Below are positions 24,188 through 36,006 of a stretch of DNA of 64,000 nt, piece after piece. The DNA comes from Monilinia fructicola. Its lineage: Eukaryota; Ascomycota; Leotiomycetes; Helotiales; Sclerotiniaceae. Made by a program: the position numbers and the translations under genes. The notes beneath the pieces were generated by a model. That model had not been told where the DNA came from. It made no database searches and saw only the letters and a program-made list of their open reading frames with translations. Within the stretch, counting starts at the first letter, position 1, and each line of letters begins with the position of its first letter. The DNA lies in NCBI GenBank assembly GCA_008692225.1, contig VICG01000005.1:1025001-1089000 (forward strand), in the 5' to 3' direction.

Positions 24188-25048
24188 ATGGGTAGGTGAT
24201 TCAAAAAATCCATTCCAGCCATCGTGTGCAAGTGGAAATTGAGTGGCTTCACGATGCATGGAGATGAGGTTGAAAGACTGAAATCTTGGTCGCATCGTGA
24301 AAGATCTCAATTATCTGCGCAACATTGTGTCTGTGCAAGGCCAATGTGAAGAGCATACTTGATCATAGGCTGACGAGGGATTTTCTAACTAGGTATCGAT
24401 CTTGACAACCACCACGTGCGCAACACTCACCGTAAGACGCCAAAGAGTGACAATGTTTACCTTAAGTTGTTGGTAAAGCTCTACCGCTTCTTGGCTCGTA
24501 AGTCGATATCCTGTCCGCGCCCACGAATGTAATATGTGCTGACCTTTTTCAAGGCCGAACCGAGTCCTCCTTCAACAAGGTCGTCCTCCGCAGACTTTTT
24601 ATGTCCCGTATCAACAGACCCCCCGTCTCTATCTCCAGAATTGCCGCTCAAACCGACAAGGAAGAGAAGAGAACCGTTGTTGTCATTGGAACTGTCACCG
24701 ATGACAACCGTCTCCTCACCGTCCCAAAGGTCAGCGTTGCTGCTCTCCGCTTCACTGCTACCGCCCGTGCCCGCATTCTTGCCGCCGGTGGTGAGGTCTT
24801 GACTTTGGATCAATTGGCTCTCCGAGCTCCAACCGGAAGCAACACCGTTCTCCTTAGAGGACCAAAGAACTCCAGAGAGGCTGTCAAGCATTTCGGTTTC
24901 GGACCCCACAAGCACAAGGTAAGAAATACAAGGGGGGATAACGTTAGCAGAACTAACATATCTACAACAGAAACCATACGTCGAGTCCAAGGGACGCAAG
25001 TTCGAGAAGGCTCGTGGACGCAGAAGGTCCAGAGGTTTCAAGGTCTAA
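24188..25048 (+). CDS. RPL18: 60S ribosomal protein eL18
   Basis: Structural protein of the large cytosolic ribosomal subunit. There are four coding exons. Exon 1 is just ATGG (24188-24191), then an intron at 24192-24392. Exon 2 (24393-24497) encodes [19 protein letters not shown]. After an intron at 24498-24553, exon 3 (24554-24918) runs from [21 protein letters not shown] through [15 protein letters not shown] to [15 protein letters not shown]. After an intron at 24919-24970 the last exon encodes [20 protein letters not shown] and RGFKV. Length (about 183 residues) and every block match eL18. Intron-rich 5' ends with a few-nucleotide first coding exon are usual for fungal ribosomal protein genes. 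No frameshift. Confidence 0.97.
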
Positions 25049-25348
25049 ATGGGCTGATTTGGGAAGTGCTGCTACGAACTTCTGGTTTTGCTGGTCTAGA
25101 TACCTCGAGGAAGGGTGGAGAAATGTCGATGGGCTATTTAAGGCGAGCTGGATCAGCAGTGCAGTCTTTAGCATATGAATACTACAAGAAAATGATGGTA
25201 TCGATGCAGATAGGAGTAGTAATCATAAATCAACTGGTTCCACCCTAACTATGTACAAGACACTTACATTTAATGTGATAATTTATGTGACCACGATGCT
25301 ACTCTACCTACAAATTTCAACGCTCCATCATTCAGTTCATACTCATAA

Positions 25349-26701
25349 TTATGTATCAACATAGCCTAACACAGCACCTGCAACGTCTTTCTTCCGCCTA
25401 AGAGCTACGAAGTATGCTTCCTTCGATTCCTGTTGATTGTGAGCACACGTTCTCTTTTATCGGTTTCCTGGGCCCGCTCACACTTCTAGATGACTCTGGC
25501 TTTTCTCTATGCACCGCGCCAAACAATTTCTTGAGCTGTCGCTCCAGCTGTTTGTCCTCAGCGCCCTGATAAAACTTACAAACAAAATGACCCCCAGGTC
25601 TCAACGTATCGAAAGCAAATCGTAGAGCCGCTGCGCAAAGATCCTATTTGAAGGTATTAGAAAATGCATAACAATAAATAGGCGCTAGAGGCACATCATA
25701 CCATGCTGCCCGCATGATCCGAAAACTTAATACCGGTCGTATTCATCATCCTAATATAAGGGTCACTCAGACTTCTCTTCCAAAAACCCGTCGTCTGCTC
25801 CCAGGGTTCGGACATGTCACTTAGCACCACATCAACCATTTTCCCCTGCTCCTGCTCTTCCCGAGCTCTACTCCCTATCTTTCCTGCAGCATCGGGATCC
25901 GGCGCATCGTCTGCGTGGCGCTCCAATTCTATATAGCTTAGTTCGGGTTCGATCTCCTCGGTGTCCTCTGCAAAGAGCGGTCTGCGAGGTCTCCCCCGAT
26001 CCGGGTCTAGGAGGAATTGTTTGACGGATTCTTGCACTGCAGCCGACAGAAAGTTTCCCTGGATGGTGGAGACGCCCTTGGGGGGTTGCGCGGGGATTAT
26101 ATCGATGCCGAGGATTCGTCCACCGGGCTTGGTGCGCTCGACCGCGACCTGCACATGTAATCGTGAGCCATCCATCCTGCACCAACGTAGAGCTCTCTCC
26201 CACCCCGGAGCAAACAAACCTGCGACCAACTACCCGGCGCATATCCCTACAAACAAACCCCTTAATAAATCATTCACTCCCCATCGCGCCCTGCGCGAGA
26301 TCCAAAGCCCACTCACCAGATCCACAACCGTCTGCCCCCGTTTGAAAATCCGGTACCTCGCATCGATCTAGCACGCACGCGTCAACATCGCCCGCGCCAC
26401 ACGAACCCCCGGCCGCGGAACACACCTCGAGCAACTTGAACGCAGCGCGACTCTTGAGTCCCTGCACCTTGGCCTCGCGCGCAAACGAATCCCTCCCCTG
26501 TCGCGTCTTCCATCTCGTCGACGAGGACGAGGACGACGCGGCGCGGCCGTCGCCGCCCCCGCCACCTTCCAGACCGGGACCGGGACCCCGCGCAACGCGC
26601 CCCGCGTTCGCGCGGCGGACGAGCGAGAGACATGAGGGCGTACGAGGGAGCACTCCCAGTCTTGATGGGAGGAGCGTAGGAGCTAGGCGCGAGGAGAGCA
26701 T
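25349..26701 (-). CDS. MRM2: Mitochondrial 21S rRNA (uridine-2'-O)-methyltransferase, FtsJ/RrmJ family
   Basis: Methylates a conserved uridine in the peptidyl-transferase region of mitochondrial large-subunit rRNA, using S-adenosylmethionine. The ATG at 26701 starts MLSSRLAPTLLPSRLG, an arginine/serine-rich presequence expected for mitochondrial import; an upstream in-frame ATG at 26740 is less likely. The FtsJ order is FAREAKVQGLKSRAAFKLLE (with K of the K-D-K-E tetrad), IDARYRIFKRGQTVVDL, GYAPGSWSQ (SAM motif I), VAVERTKPGGRILGIDIIP, then VDVVLSDMSEPWEQTTG (catalytic D), LRFAFDTLRPGGHFVCKFYQG (catalytic K) and KPESSRS-ESKEAYFVALRRKK (catalytic E). At least five introns, one of them at 25430-25481. 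A roughly 45-residue acidic insert (about 25860-25970) separates the SAM motifs. All frames are consistent. GC content at the 5' end is markedly higher than in the surroundings. Confidence 0.93.
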
Positions 26702-27355
26702 ATGGGAGGTCGCTGGGGGGGATGGGGGATGGGGGGGCAAATTATGTTCGTTGATGTGTGGGGGGTGCGGGGAGCTTGTATGCGTTCGATAACGATAGAT
26801 ATGAAGTTTCAGTTTTGTGTAATTTTTTTATGTTTTATTTTTTTATTTTTTATTTTTTTTTGATGAAAAGAAGAAAAGCGATAACGGTTCTCAATTTAGA
26901 GGTTTGGCTCGTCGTTCCAGGTTATCAATTGTGTCGGTTTTCGATACTAGTGGATTCCTCTCTCTTTGGGTTCGTTCGATTTGGATGAATTGGGCTGACC
27001 TACATGTGTATGATCTGGAAAAGGCTCACCAGTGATTGATAACAATGTACTGCACTCCCGGTGAACTGCGTGGTATACAATCTGATCTTTTCCCCGGCTA
27101 GCTTCAGAAATGTAATTTCATGGAAAAGCATTTTTCTTTTGGTCTTTTGTATACTTGGGTCATTCAAACACAAATCAGTTTTGAAGATGTGTTCATAACT
27201 TTGTAACTAACTACTGTAGCTTGTAATCAAATTCATTTCTTGCACCTAAATCATGTGTTGCTTCATTATTTACATATACAAGAAACCAACGCCGCCCCAT
27301 GAGCCCGTATTCTCTCTATCCTAAACTCCCAATTGCTTTATTAACCCGCCACAGG
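26702..27355. other. Intergenic, no gene recognised
   Basis: Between two minus-strand genes. A T/TTTTA-rich run at 26821-26862 is the only visible structure; the remainder is unique AT-rich DNA. Confidence 0.5.
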
Positions 27356-29708
27356 TTATGCCAAGAAACTTGCTCCGGCACCCCTTCTGTCCTTCTTCAA
27401 AGGAGAGAATGCTCCAAATCCGCCAGCTACAGCGAGACCACCTTTCAATCCCCCCCTTGGTCCAGCGAGACCACCTTTGCCCAGCAATCTCGGGGGACCA
27501 AGCGCAATCTTTGCTGGCTTCTTAGGAGCTTCACCATCTTCCTCATCAAATAGTGTTTTGCTACCACCTCCAAGAACTTTACGTTTCTTCTTCTTTTGCT
27601 CCGGCTCCTCCATGAATTTTGTCTTGGCTTTCACTGGGTTGGACAGTTCTCGTTTTTCAACTTCTTCTGGTCCCATGGGCTGCTCGTTTTCATCATCATC
27701 ATCTTCTGCAACTTTCTCTAGCACACGCTTTGCCTTGATTTTCCGAGCTGCCGGTTTCTTAGGTTGCTCATTTTCATCTCCTTCCTCTTCTTCGGTAACC
27801 TTTTCCAATGTACGTTCTTCCTTGAGTTTCTGGGCTAAAGATTTTTTATTCTTGGTGCCAGCCTTAGCTTCAGCCAAAACGTTCTTTTCATTACCAGAGT
27901 TATCGGCCAGCTTCTTTTTTGCCTTGAGCTTGGGTTTGACTTGCTGTATAGGTGACTCGGAACTCTTCTCCTGTTCTTCGGGAATCTGGTCCTCCTCGGT
28001 AGGTCTCTCTTGCTCTGTTGCTTTTGCAACGTTATCTTCGGGTGATTGTCCACTTTCTGGTGTATCTGGAGCCATATTGATCGTCTTGTTTAGGTAGGGT
28101 GTGATAGAGAATGTTGACTTTTCACCCAACATGGTTTGGTCAATTCTACCCCTATTTGGCACAGCTCTCTTTCCACGTCCCGCAACTCCATCCGGCGTCC
28201 CAATAGTGATATCCATGCTCATCTCCCTGGCAGATCTTTTGCGAGCATCTTTAACCGGGACAGTCTCTCTACTAGTGATAGCAGGAAGATTCAATGCTGC
28301 AGTACGCGCCTCATTCAGCTCAGCCTGACACTCTTTCAATTGTTCTTTTTGCTGCCCGCATTTTTTGTGCGGAATAACTCAACTTTGCTCTCTAAAGATC
28401 CAATCAAGACCTTAGAAGCAGCCAACTCCTTCTGTGTATCCTTGTGAGCCTTTTCAATATCTCGTTTCGTATGTGCGAATTCTTTCCGGAGAGCCTCGAT
28501 TTCCTTATCTCCCTCTTCAGGTCCTTTCTCATTATGGCGAAGCTGTTCGATTTCACTTTCCAATGTTTCTACCTGAGCTTGAGAAGCGGCCAGCTCCTTT
28601 TGTGTATTCTTATGTGCCTTTTCGATATCACGCTTTGCATGCGCAAACTCCTTTCGTAGAACCTCAATTCCCTTTTCTCCAGATTGCTGCTCTTTCTCGT
28701 TGCTGCTCTTCAACAATGAAATTTGATTCTGAAGAGCTTCTATCTCCTTCTCCCCAGCTTTCCGCACCTCCTCACTATCACGCTTCGCAAGTGCTAACTC
28801 CTTTCGAAGAGCCTCTGCCTCTTTTTCTCCAGCTTTCCGGCTCTTCTCGACTTCCCGTTTCTCTTGGGCAAATTCTTTCTGGGCAGCCGATACTTCTTTA
28901 TCCATATCCTTCTTAGCCTTCTCCCTCTCTCGCTTCTCCTCGGAAAGATCTTTCTGTAGAGCCTCAATTTTCTGTTGAAGCTCGATTTCCTTCGAATGGT
29001 CGTTGTTCTTCTCGGTAGCACGACTTAAGGCACGACGTTCCGTCTCTAATTCAACCTCTAGGGTGCCAACCTGTCGCTGAAGTGCTAATTTTTCCGCTAG
29101 AATAGATTGTTGATGTGCCACTTGTGAACGTAAATGCTCCATTTCTGGTTTCAGTACAGACACTTCGCGGCTAAGTGCCAATTTCTCCGTGAGAATCTTT
29201 GTTGAGTCCATTGTCACTCCACTCATAGATTTTAACTCGGCCTGCGAATTTGTTAATTAGATTGACATTCAATCACGCTCAGAGAATTGGCAATACCTTG
29301 ACGTTATTAAGCTCACGAGTCTGGACCCTCATTTCGGCTTCCAATTTTTTCGCGTCTTCTTCGGCTTGGTCTAGTCGTGCCTGTAAATCCTCATTGTCTT
29401 CTTCTAAGCCATCAATTCGATCCTCCCCGGCAGCAAGTTGGGCGTGCATGTCATCATTCTCATTCTCCAATAAGAGTATCTGTAATCTCAGTCGCCGACT
29501 TGCTTCATCTTTCACGATTAACTCGGTATTCTGCAATGCTTCCTGGTATGCTAACTCTAGACACTGGGATTTCATCAATCGCTATATTCCGTACATCGTT
29601 AGCCATAAACACTCCTAAAGTTTACTATTAACCCATAGCAGAGAAGGATTATGCAAGACTTACGCTCTCGATGTGTTCATCATCGTTATATGATAATGTA
29701 TGATCCAT
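27356..29708 (-). CDS. Long coiled-coil protein with internal repeats, function unknown
   Basis: About 720 residues. The start at 29708 gives MDHTLSYNDDEHIES, then introns to RLMKSQCLELAYQEALQNTE and AELKSMSGVTMDSTKILTEK. Residues about 15-440 are almost continuous heptad-rich coiled coil (Lys/Glu/Leu). It contains near-duplicate blocks of about 60 residues (RKEFAHAKRDIEKAHKNTQ and RKEFAHTKRDIEKAHKDTQ, each followed by KELAAS). The C-terminal third is basic and disordered (TFSITPYLNKTINMAPDTPE, runs of EE/KK) and ends with a Gly-rich tail GPPRLLGKGGLAGPRGG and FSPLKKDRRG. The frame breaks at the T6 run 28361-28366 (one base short), between SKVELF and QQKEQLKECQ. Basic tail plus coiled coil suggests a cytoskeletal or chromosome-associated scaffold, but I do not recognise the family. 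Confidence 0.75.
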
Positions 29709-30099
29709 TTTGAATTTATACTTGTGAGGATAAATAGTGATAAAATACCAATTATTAAATTAAAAGGTTGCCAGCTTCAATCGCGTTCAAAAGTCAACAA
29801 AGTATACATTAAGCGCTTATACAGTTGCCCGGTCGACGCCGTATCGACATAATATATTGCCTCAGGCACGCAGCTTTTATAATGACACGACTACTTTGGA
29901 TGAAGTCCCTAGCCCCGCGAGGTGAGGTGGAACTTACCGAATGGAATTGAGGACACGCTTCGAAGCTTCGTAAGTGTTCACCATTTGGTCGTTGATATCA
30001 TATGTTGAAACACCACTAGACAATTCTTCAATTCTCCTCTGCCTTCGATATCGCCAATTCCAATCTTTGAAGGCATATTGGCCTTGCATTTTATTCAAA
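29709..30099. promoter_or_regulatory. Divergent intergenic region between coiled-coil gene and OST3
   Basis: 391 bp separate the two start codons, so it must hold both promoters. An ATG-containing frame on the minus strand (29934-30158) overlaps the OST3 start and is not supported. No specific binding site is claimed. Confidence 0.5.
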
Positions 30100-31202
30100 A
30101 TGCATCTCCTTAAGACACTGGTAGCCTTCTTGCTACCTATAGCTGCTCTGGCCGCCAAAAAACCCGCTGCAGATAACTTTGAACGATACCATACAAAAGC
30201 TCTCTCGTCAACTCCTTTGAAGCTCGATGATAATGTTTATAGCAAATTGACCTCTGCACCGAGGGACTATTCTGTAGCCGTATTGTTGACGGCTATGGAA
30301 ACTAGATTTGGATGTCAATTGTGTCGTGAATTTCAGCCGGAATGGGATCTATTATCAAAGAGCTGGACCAAAGGTGACAAGCAAGGAGAATCGCGCTTGG
30401 TCTTTGGAACACTTGATTTCGTGGACGGTAGAAACACTTTTCAATCTGTACGTCTGGCGCCTCAAACGTGCCCCATCTATTAATACTAATCTCTTGATAG
30501 CTCGGTCTGCAAACTGCCCCCGTCCTTCTACTCTTCCAACCTACCATTGGCCCTCATGCCTCATCAATTGATGGCCCCTTGAGATACGACTTCACAAATG
30601 GTCCCCAAAGTGCCGAACAAGCCCACTCCTGGATTGCTAGACATCTTGCCGATCGGCCCCATCCTCCAGTTCAGCGGCCCATTAACTGGCTTCGTGTTAT
30701 CGCTGTTACCACCACTATACTAGGAACGCTTACTTTCCTTAGCGTTGCATGGCCATATGTTCTTCCTGTTGTTCAAAACAGAAATGTTTGGGCTGCAATT
30801 AGCTTGATTGCCATCCTTTTATTTACCAGTGGCCACATGTTCAACCATATTCGAAAGGTTCCCTATGTTGCTGGTGATGGACGTGGAGGTGTCAGCTACT
30901 TCGCAGGAGGATTCCAAAGCCAGTATGGCTTGGAGACACAAATTATCGCTGCCATGTGTAAGAACCCTCTTCATCATATCTGCCGACATTTGGTACAAAA
31001 CTAATAAAATCTACTAGATGGTCTTCTGTCCTTTGCGACAATCTCATTAGCTCTCAAGGTCCCCCGTATTGCAGACCCCAAAATCCAGCAAGTCGCAGTC
31101 CTCGTCTGGGGTGGAGTCATCTTCTTCATGTACAGTTTCTTGCTCAGCGTCTTCCGTATCAAGAACGGCGGATACCCTTTCTGGCTCCCTCCTTTCAGCT
31201 GA
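30100..31202 (+). CDS. OST3: Oligosaccharyltransferase subunit Ost3/Ost6 (thioredoxin-fold, MagT1/TUSC3-like)
   Basis: Subunit of the ER oligosaccharyltransferase that N-glycosylates nascent proteins; its lumenal thioredoxin-like domain forms transient disulfides with substrates. MHLLKTLVAFLLPIAALAA is a clear signal peptide. The redox motif is visible as FGCQLCREFQPEWDLLSKSW (C-x2-C). An intron at 30448-30500 leads to LGLQTAPVLLLFQPTIG, then INWLRVIAVTTTILGTLTFL (TM1), NVWAAISLIAILLFTSGHMF (TM2) and IRKVPYVAGDGRGG. After a second intron (30958-31017) follow YGLLSFATISLALKVPRI (TM3), VAVLVWGGVIFFMYSFLLSVF (TM4) and the end GGYPFWLPPFS. Four C-terminal helices and the length (about 330 residues) match the family. 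No frameshift. Confidence 0.95.
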
Positions 31203-32019
31203 ATGATAAAGCGGGCGAGTTTCTATTAGAAAACTTGAGAGCTATGCATGTATCACATACTAGCCCTCCATTATATGGTCGGCTTTACATGCCTACTGAA
31301 AAGCGAAATTGACCTTCGTTTGGCCCTTAGTACTTGGCCTTCAATAAAATGATCTTGAGAATTAAAATGTTTATGTCCAGCCTGGGATTTTACTGCTTGG
31401 CTTCTAATCTGTTCATCATGTTTGAAATTGTTAAGATTCTGTGCCTATAACTGTATCAATTCAGTATCCTTTACCTCCCATGCATCTAGATATTCGGCAT
31501 TAGCTCGATGGTGCATTTGATATGTGCAAGGCATTAAACAAATCCTGATTTATTAAGTCTTTGTGTCAAGAATCACGTGAGCAAGTACAATCTATATCAG
31601 GGCTCGTTCCATACGTATAGTCAGGAAATGGCAGCCACCTTCAACTTTGCTCCCGTCAGCCAACCAGTGCAGTTGTTCATTGATTCCAGATTGAGCAACT
31701 GTCACACCGCTTTCGTTCGTTGCTTAATATGCAACCCACTAGATTGCTGGTGGTGATGGAGGCTCGCTAATTAAATCACATTGGTGAGTCCTGCATTCGT
31801 TGGAGCTTGGTAATTTCTCCAAGTATGGTCAGGTAGAGACTCTTATATGCTACTTGGTTCTATAAAATATATTGGTCTATAGCACATATTCAAGGCTTTG
31901 TTACAGGTGGTCTGGGAAACTACCAAGAACAAGACCATTCAACAGCTGTAACTTGACTTTTCGATAAAACTTTCCCAATATCTATTTCACACTTTGAGAT
32001 AGTCAAGTCGGAAAGGGTT

Positions 32020-32240
32020 ACATACCATCAGTAATTAGTCTATCCAAATCATGGAAAGCTTCAACCCAATATTTAGAAAGCGGGTGCTCGAAAGTAGCAG
32101 GGAACGAAATCTGAAGAGGTCCTGAGACTCCACGATATTCTTCATTTATCCAGTCAATATCAAGATGCTCAATTGTTTCCTGATCAGGAGGGGACGAAAG
32201 TGTGTAGCATTTATTATGATAAAGAAACAGCGATGCTCAA
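32020..32240 (-). pseudogene. GMC oxidoreductase fragment, decayed
   Basis: The minus strand encodes NATHFRP, then after a shift PPDQETIEHLDIDWINEEYRG and GVSGPLQISFPATFEHPLSK, YWVEAFHDL. This is the pattern of the middle of fungal FAD-dependent GMC oxidoreductases (the G-x-x-GPLQ-x-SFP block with a following x-x-W/F-x-x-A). The stretch ends at a donor-like GTATGT near 32020-32026. No FAD-binding GxGxxG start and no C-terminal active-site histidines were found nearby, and stops follow. A fragment at 31640-31720 (minus, NEQLHWLADGSKVEGG) may or may not belong to it. Assignment rests on motif memory and needs a protein search. Confidence 0.5.
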
Positions 32241-33114
32241 TCCCATCCTCAGTAAGCTGATCAACTTTCAATAACTCTGTATTGCCTCAGTACAATTAAC
32301 TTCTAGGGCTATATCTTAATCTCATTGGATGTGATAGTACGAGAAGAGTCATGTAGTATGGGATGGGAGTTGGAAACTTGGCTGTTCACAAGTCCTGCGA
32401 CAGTCACTGTATTATGCACCTCGCCTTCTTTGAGATTACATCGCACACGTGGACGGTCCAATTATTCACGATTCGTTTAGTGTAGTGTAGTGGATCGTAT
32501 TATTTTCTTACTCGGCGAACTGTGGGCCGTTAGTGAAGTGTTGGGAGTTGTAACGTCAGAAGTTGGGTGTCTCTTCTTCACAAGTAACTAACTTACCACA
32601 GAGCTCTTTTTTTTCGCAACAGTATTTTCTAACTCGCAAAAGAACTCTCTCGCTCTGTCGAGGATAGATACAGGGTTCTAGATCCTATTGATTCAATAGA
32701 TCAACTGATCTATCTCCGGACAGCATAGGTATTCACAAAGTACGTATCTACTTTCCATCAGATAGGTCATCACATATCACTCCACTCGCAATAGTGACCT
32801 TGTAGATAATATCTTTTGCCTAAACTTATATGATTGCGTTTTTCTTCAGCACACAAGGACGAGATCAAACGTGACTTAGACTTGGTGGACAATGAATCTT
32901 GACGCACGCTTCAAACCTGGAGTGATGAGCTTCACCTGCAATGCTCTGTTCTCTCAGCTCGATACTATGGGTGATCTAGTTGACGGTATCCACATAATGG
33001 ATGGGAAGAAATAATGCTCTGGAATCATTTGAGCTTGCCGTTTGAAAGGCTGCTGGTACCTCAAATATATTGAGCTAAGTGGCATCGGACTCAAATACTT
33101 CCCTTATCAGTTTG

Positions 33115-33662
33115 CTATCTAGATCTTTCCTTATTATTCACTAATATTTTCTTGCCGAATTCGATTGGCTCGTCAAATGTATCTCGTAGTTTGCGAAGTT
33201 CATGTGTCTTCAGCTCGAGTTCCTTCTTCAGTACTGCAAGGACGATAGCCTCTACTCACACATAGTGATAACGAATTATTTTTCTTACTTCGCAATATTC
33301 ATCATATGCCTTAAAAACGATTGAAGTAGAAAGTTTCGTGTTCAATTGAGCTTCCGGTTGATTTGCAACTGATTGAAGGATCTCGAATGTCGGATCTGGT
33401 ATGAAACTGAAGAGGGGAAATGCGGTGCTTCTAAAATCTAGATCGGCGAGTAAAAACGCAAAATGGAAAAAGTCCTCGCCGATGATGAATTAGATGTTCT
33501 CGTGTAGTGCCAGCCAGCCATCGAAGAATGCAAAAAAAAAATACTGACGACCAAAATAGCAAAACTGGGGTGGCTCCCAGAAACTTCGGCTTTCCGTACG
33601 TGTTTTCTGTTACACCAATCAACCAGGCGTTCATTTGGCCGCGGACTAGCCAACTGCACCAT
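33115..33662 (-). pseudogene. Unrecognised gene or relic, three coherent segments
   Basis: Three minus-strand segments read as protein-like sequence in different frames. A, 33549-33662, starts MVQLASPRPNERLVDWCNRK. B, 33289-33474, contains DFFHFAFLLADLDFRSTAFP and ends KAYDEYCE. C, about 33115-33249, contains LKKELELKTHELRKL and DTFDEPIEFGKKI and ends at TAG 33115-33117. A-B can be joined by a GT-AG interval of 74 bp. B-C would need one of only about 39 bp, shorter than a credible fungal intron. No domain is recognised. It could be a diverged gene or a remnant. Confidence 0.3.
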
Positions 33663-35975
33663 CAGGCCCGTTGAAGTTAGTGCTCGAAGTTGGCAAATTT
33701 GGATATTGGTTGGTAACTAGCGTGGGCGGCTTAGAATGTGTATATTATACTTACATATCATCACACGGAGGTGACTGGTGAAGATGAAGGCGGAGAGTCT
33801 TGAGAAACAAACAATATCACTATACTTCCCGAGGTCCTTAATTCACATAGTATACATCCTAATTGACTAATTTCCGCTGGGTGTATTTTTCGGGAACGCA
33901 TACATGCGAGATATCGTCTGAAAGAGACTACTGGATTAGGTGCGGCTTGTATACTTTCATGTCTATAACTTGAGATGATAGGGCCAAGGTTATCTCTATC
34001 AGTCAAATTCTCAAGTATAACAGTATTTGCTATTTTCTCATCAGTTCCTTGCGTTTCTGTGTTTCTGCTTGAAATTGATTTGCCGGCGATTAGGAGTACT
34101 ATGTTGACTATTACACACAGAGAGATATATAAGATGAAGGGATGAGTTTCTGAAAGGTAATGATGCCGTAATCTTATATACATTTAACATAGTCCATGGG
34201 AGAAGAACATATGACGAGAATATGATAAGGAAGACAGCATTATCATGAGTTGAAAATTGGCAATACTTCAAAATACATACAAGCTCTGGTTATTGCTTTT
34301 CTTGATATAGATGCTCAGCTTTCAGCTTTCCATATCATATAGTTTACTTCTGAAAATTCGAAACTTGCATCGCTATGAACTGGCGAGGAATGGACCGGCT
34401 GAATGGATCTCGGTGGGAAATATACTCTCAACGATCGAATGCCTACAGATTTCAATCTAAATTGGATGGGAGATTTCTGGATGGTACTAATATTCATCGG
34501 TCAATGATGGCGAATTACTTTTGTCACGGATGATGGCGAATAGCTTTAAAATGTACAATATGAGCTGTGGTTGCTTATTTCGATGCCCACCAATCTCAAC
34601 ACTCAGGCCTGTTTTCCGATTTCGTTTTTCGTTCATTAGCGAACACTACTAGGTATGCCTATTGATTTCAAACTTAGAATATAACAACAGGAAGAAATTG
34701 ATCGAAATGCTCCTGGTCATCATTCTATACCGTTGGACTCCGTCTAGACATCTAGTTGCATCTCAACGTGAGCGCTCTTCGTTGAAATAATTGAAGCATC
34801 ACAACTGATTCAATGTCTACTAATCTCACCAAGGCAATTATCCTCATAAATAATTATCGATTCGATTATCCGGCCCAAGATCTGAAACCTGGCATTCTAA
34901 CATTTTTATTCCAGTCTTCTGCTTGAATTACTCGCTGCCACGTTATTGACAAGAACAAAAGAAGGTACCCGGGCTCATACTAGTTCAAAAAGGCACTTTG
35001 TGTTATTTATACCTCATCCTGATATCAAAAGCTAAATAGTCTTCTCTTATATCTAAACTCTCATTATCTGATTTATGGCTGACCATTCAGTTGAATCCTG
35101 AGGTGCCGAAAAGGTTATTCAAAAGTCCCTGTATCTTAATTCGTTCAATTACAGTATATCCGAGGACAAGATGATTCGCTGGAAATTTCGAGTCTTGGGT
35201 AAATCTAGGAATAATATCTGCTTGAAGAGAGCCTCGGCTTGCTCTGTTAAGAAGGTCAATGTATAGAACAGTGTACAGATATTAGGTAATTATGGATAGT
35301 AACATTAACTAGAGCCGCCTTCATCTTTGGCAGCGAAGAGTGAAGAACAGATATCAAGATATTGCATTATCAAGTAGTATCTGAAGGGGCGTGAAAAATG
35401 GAGTCAAGAGACAGGTGAATGTCGATAACTATTCGCCGCCATATCTTTCAAGTTACTTTGCCGGACACCCACTCATAGAAGTGAGTAGTTGAATTTCAGG
35501 TAGGAAGCAAAGAGAAGAGAAGAGCGTCCCGATGTTGTTCGCTACTCCAGCTCTATTAGACATTTTACCTTTCACCTCGCTTGTTCACATTCACTTCCCA
35601 GATCTTCATTTCGACGCCCACCTACACCTTTATTATTATACAGCAGCACTACAGTGCTAGAAAAGAACAAAAACTTTTGTTGCAGATCTGAATAATTGAA
35701 TTGCGATGAATTTCTTTCAATTAATTTTTGGTCATTTAATTTGCAACATCTGTGACATTTCCCCAATGCTTTCCAAGGGGCTTGCTCTATATACTGCAAA
35801 ACCATATATTGATGGGCTCATGGTAGCAGAATTTGATATGGTCGAATGAATTCCTTCGGTTTTGTTAGACTGGACTGGACTGGAGTGTATGCGGTGTTCT
35901 GAACTTATGAGTACAAGGTTTTGTGGTTGGCTTCAATGCATGGCAATTTTTATTGCGGAGGTACTTCTATGCATG

Positions 35976-36006
35976 CCATACCATACCATACCATACCATA
36001 CCATAC
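35976..36006. repeat. CCATA pentanucleotide array
   Basis: Six tandem CCATA units in AT-rich intergenic DNA. Confidence 0.9.

Noticed and set aside
26270..26792. Several frames on both strands of the GC-rich block
   Set aside because: Only the minus frame encoding the Mrm2 presequence and first FtsJ block continues into the methyltransferase; the others are shadows.
27477..28097. 206-codon plus-strand frame
   Set aside because: Antisense shadow of the Lys/Glu-rich coiled-coil gene; Ser/Phe-rich composition is the expected complement.
33761..34183. 140-codon minus-strand frame with one hydrophobic segment
   Set aside because: No recognised domain, no signal of conservation and it lies in the decayed block; not enough to call a gene.
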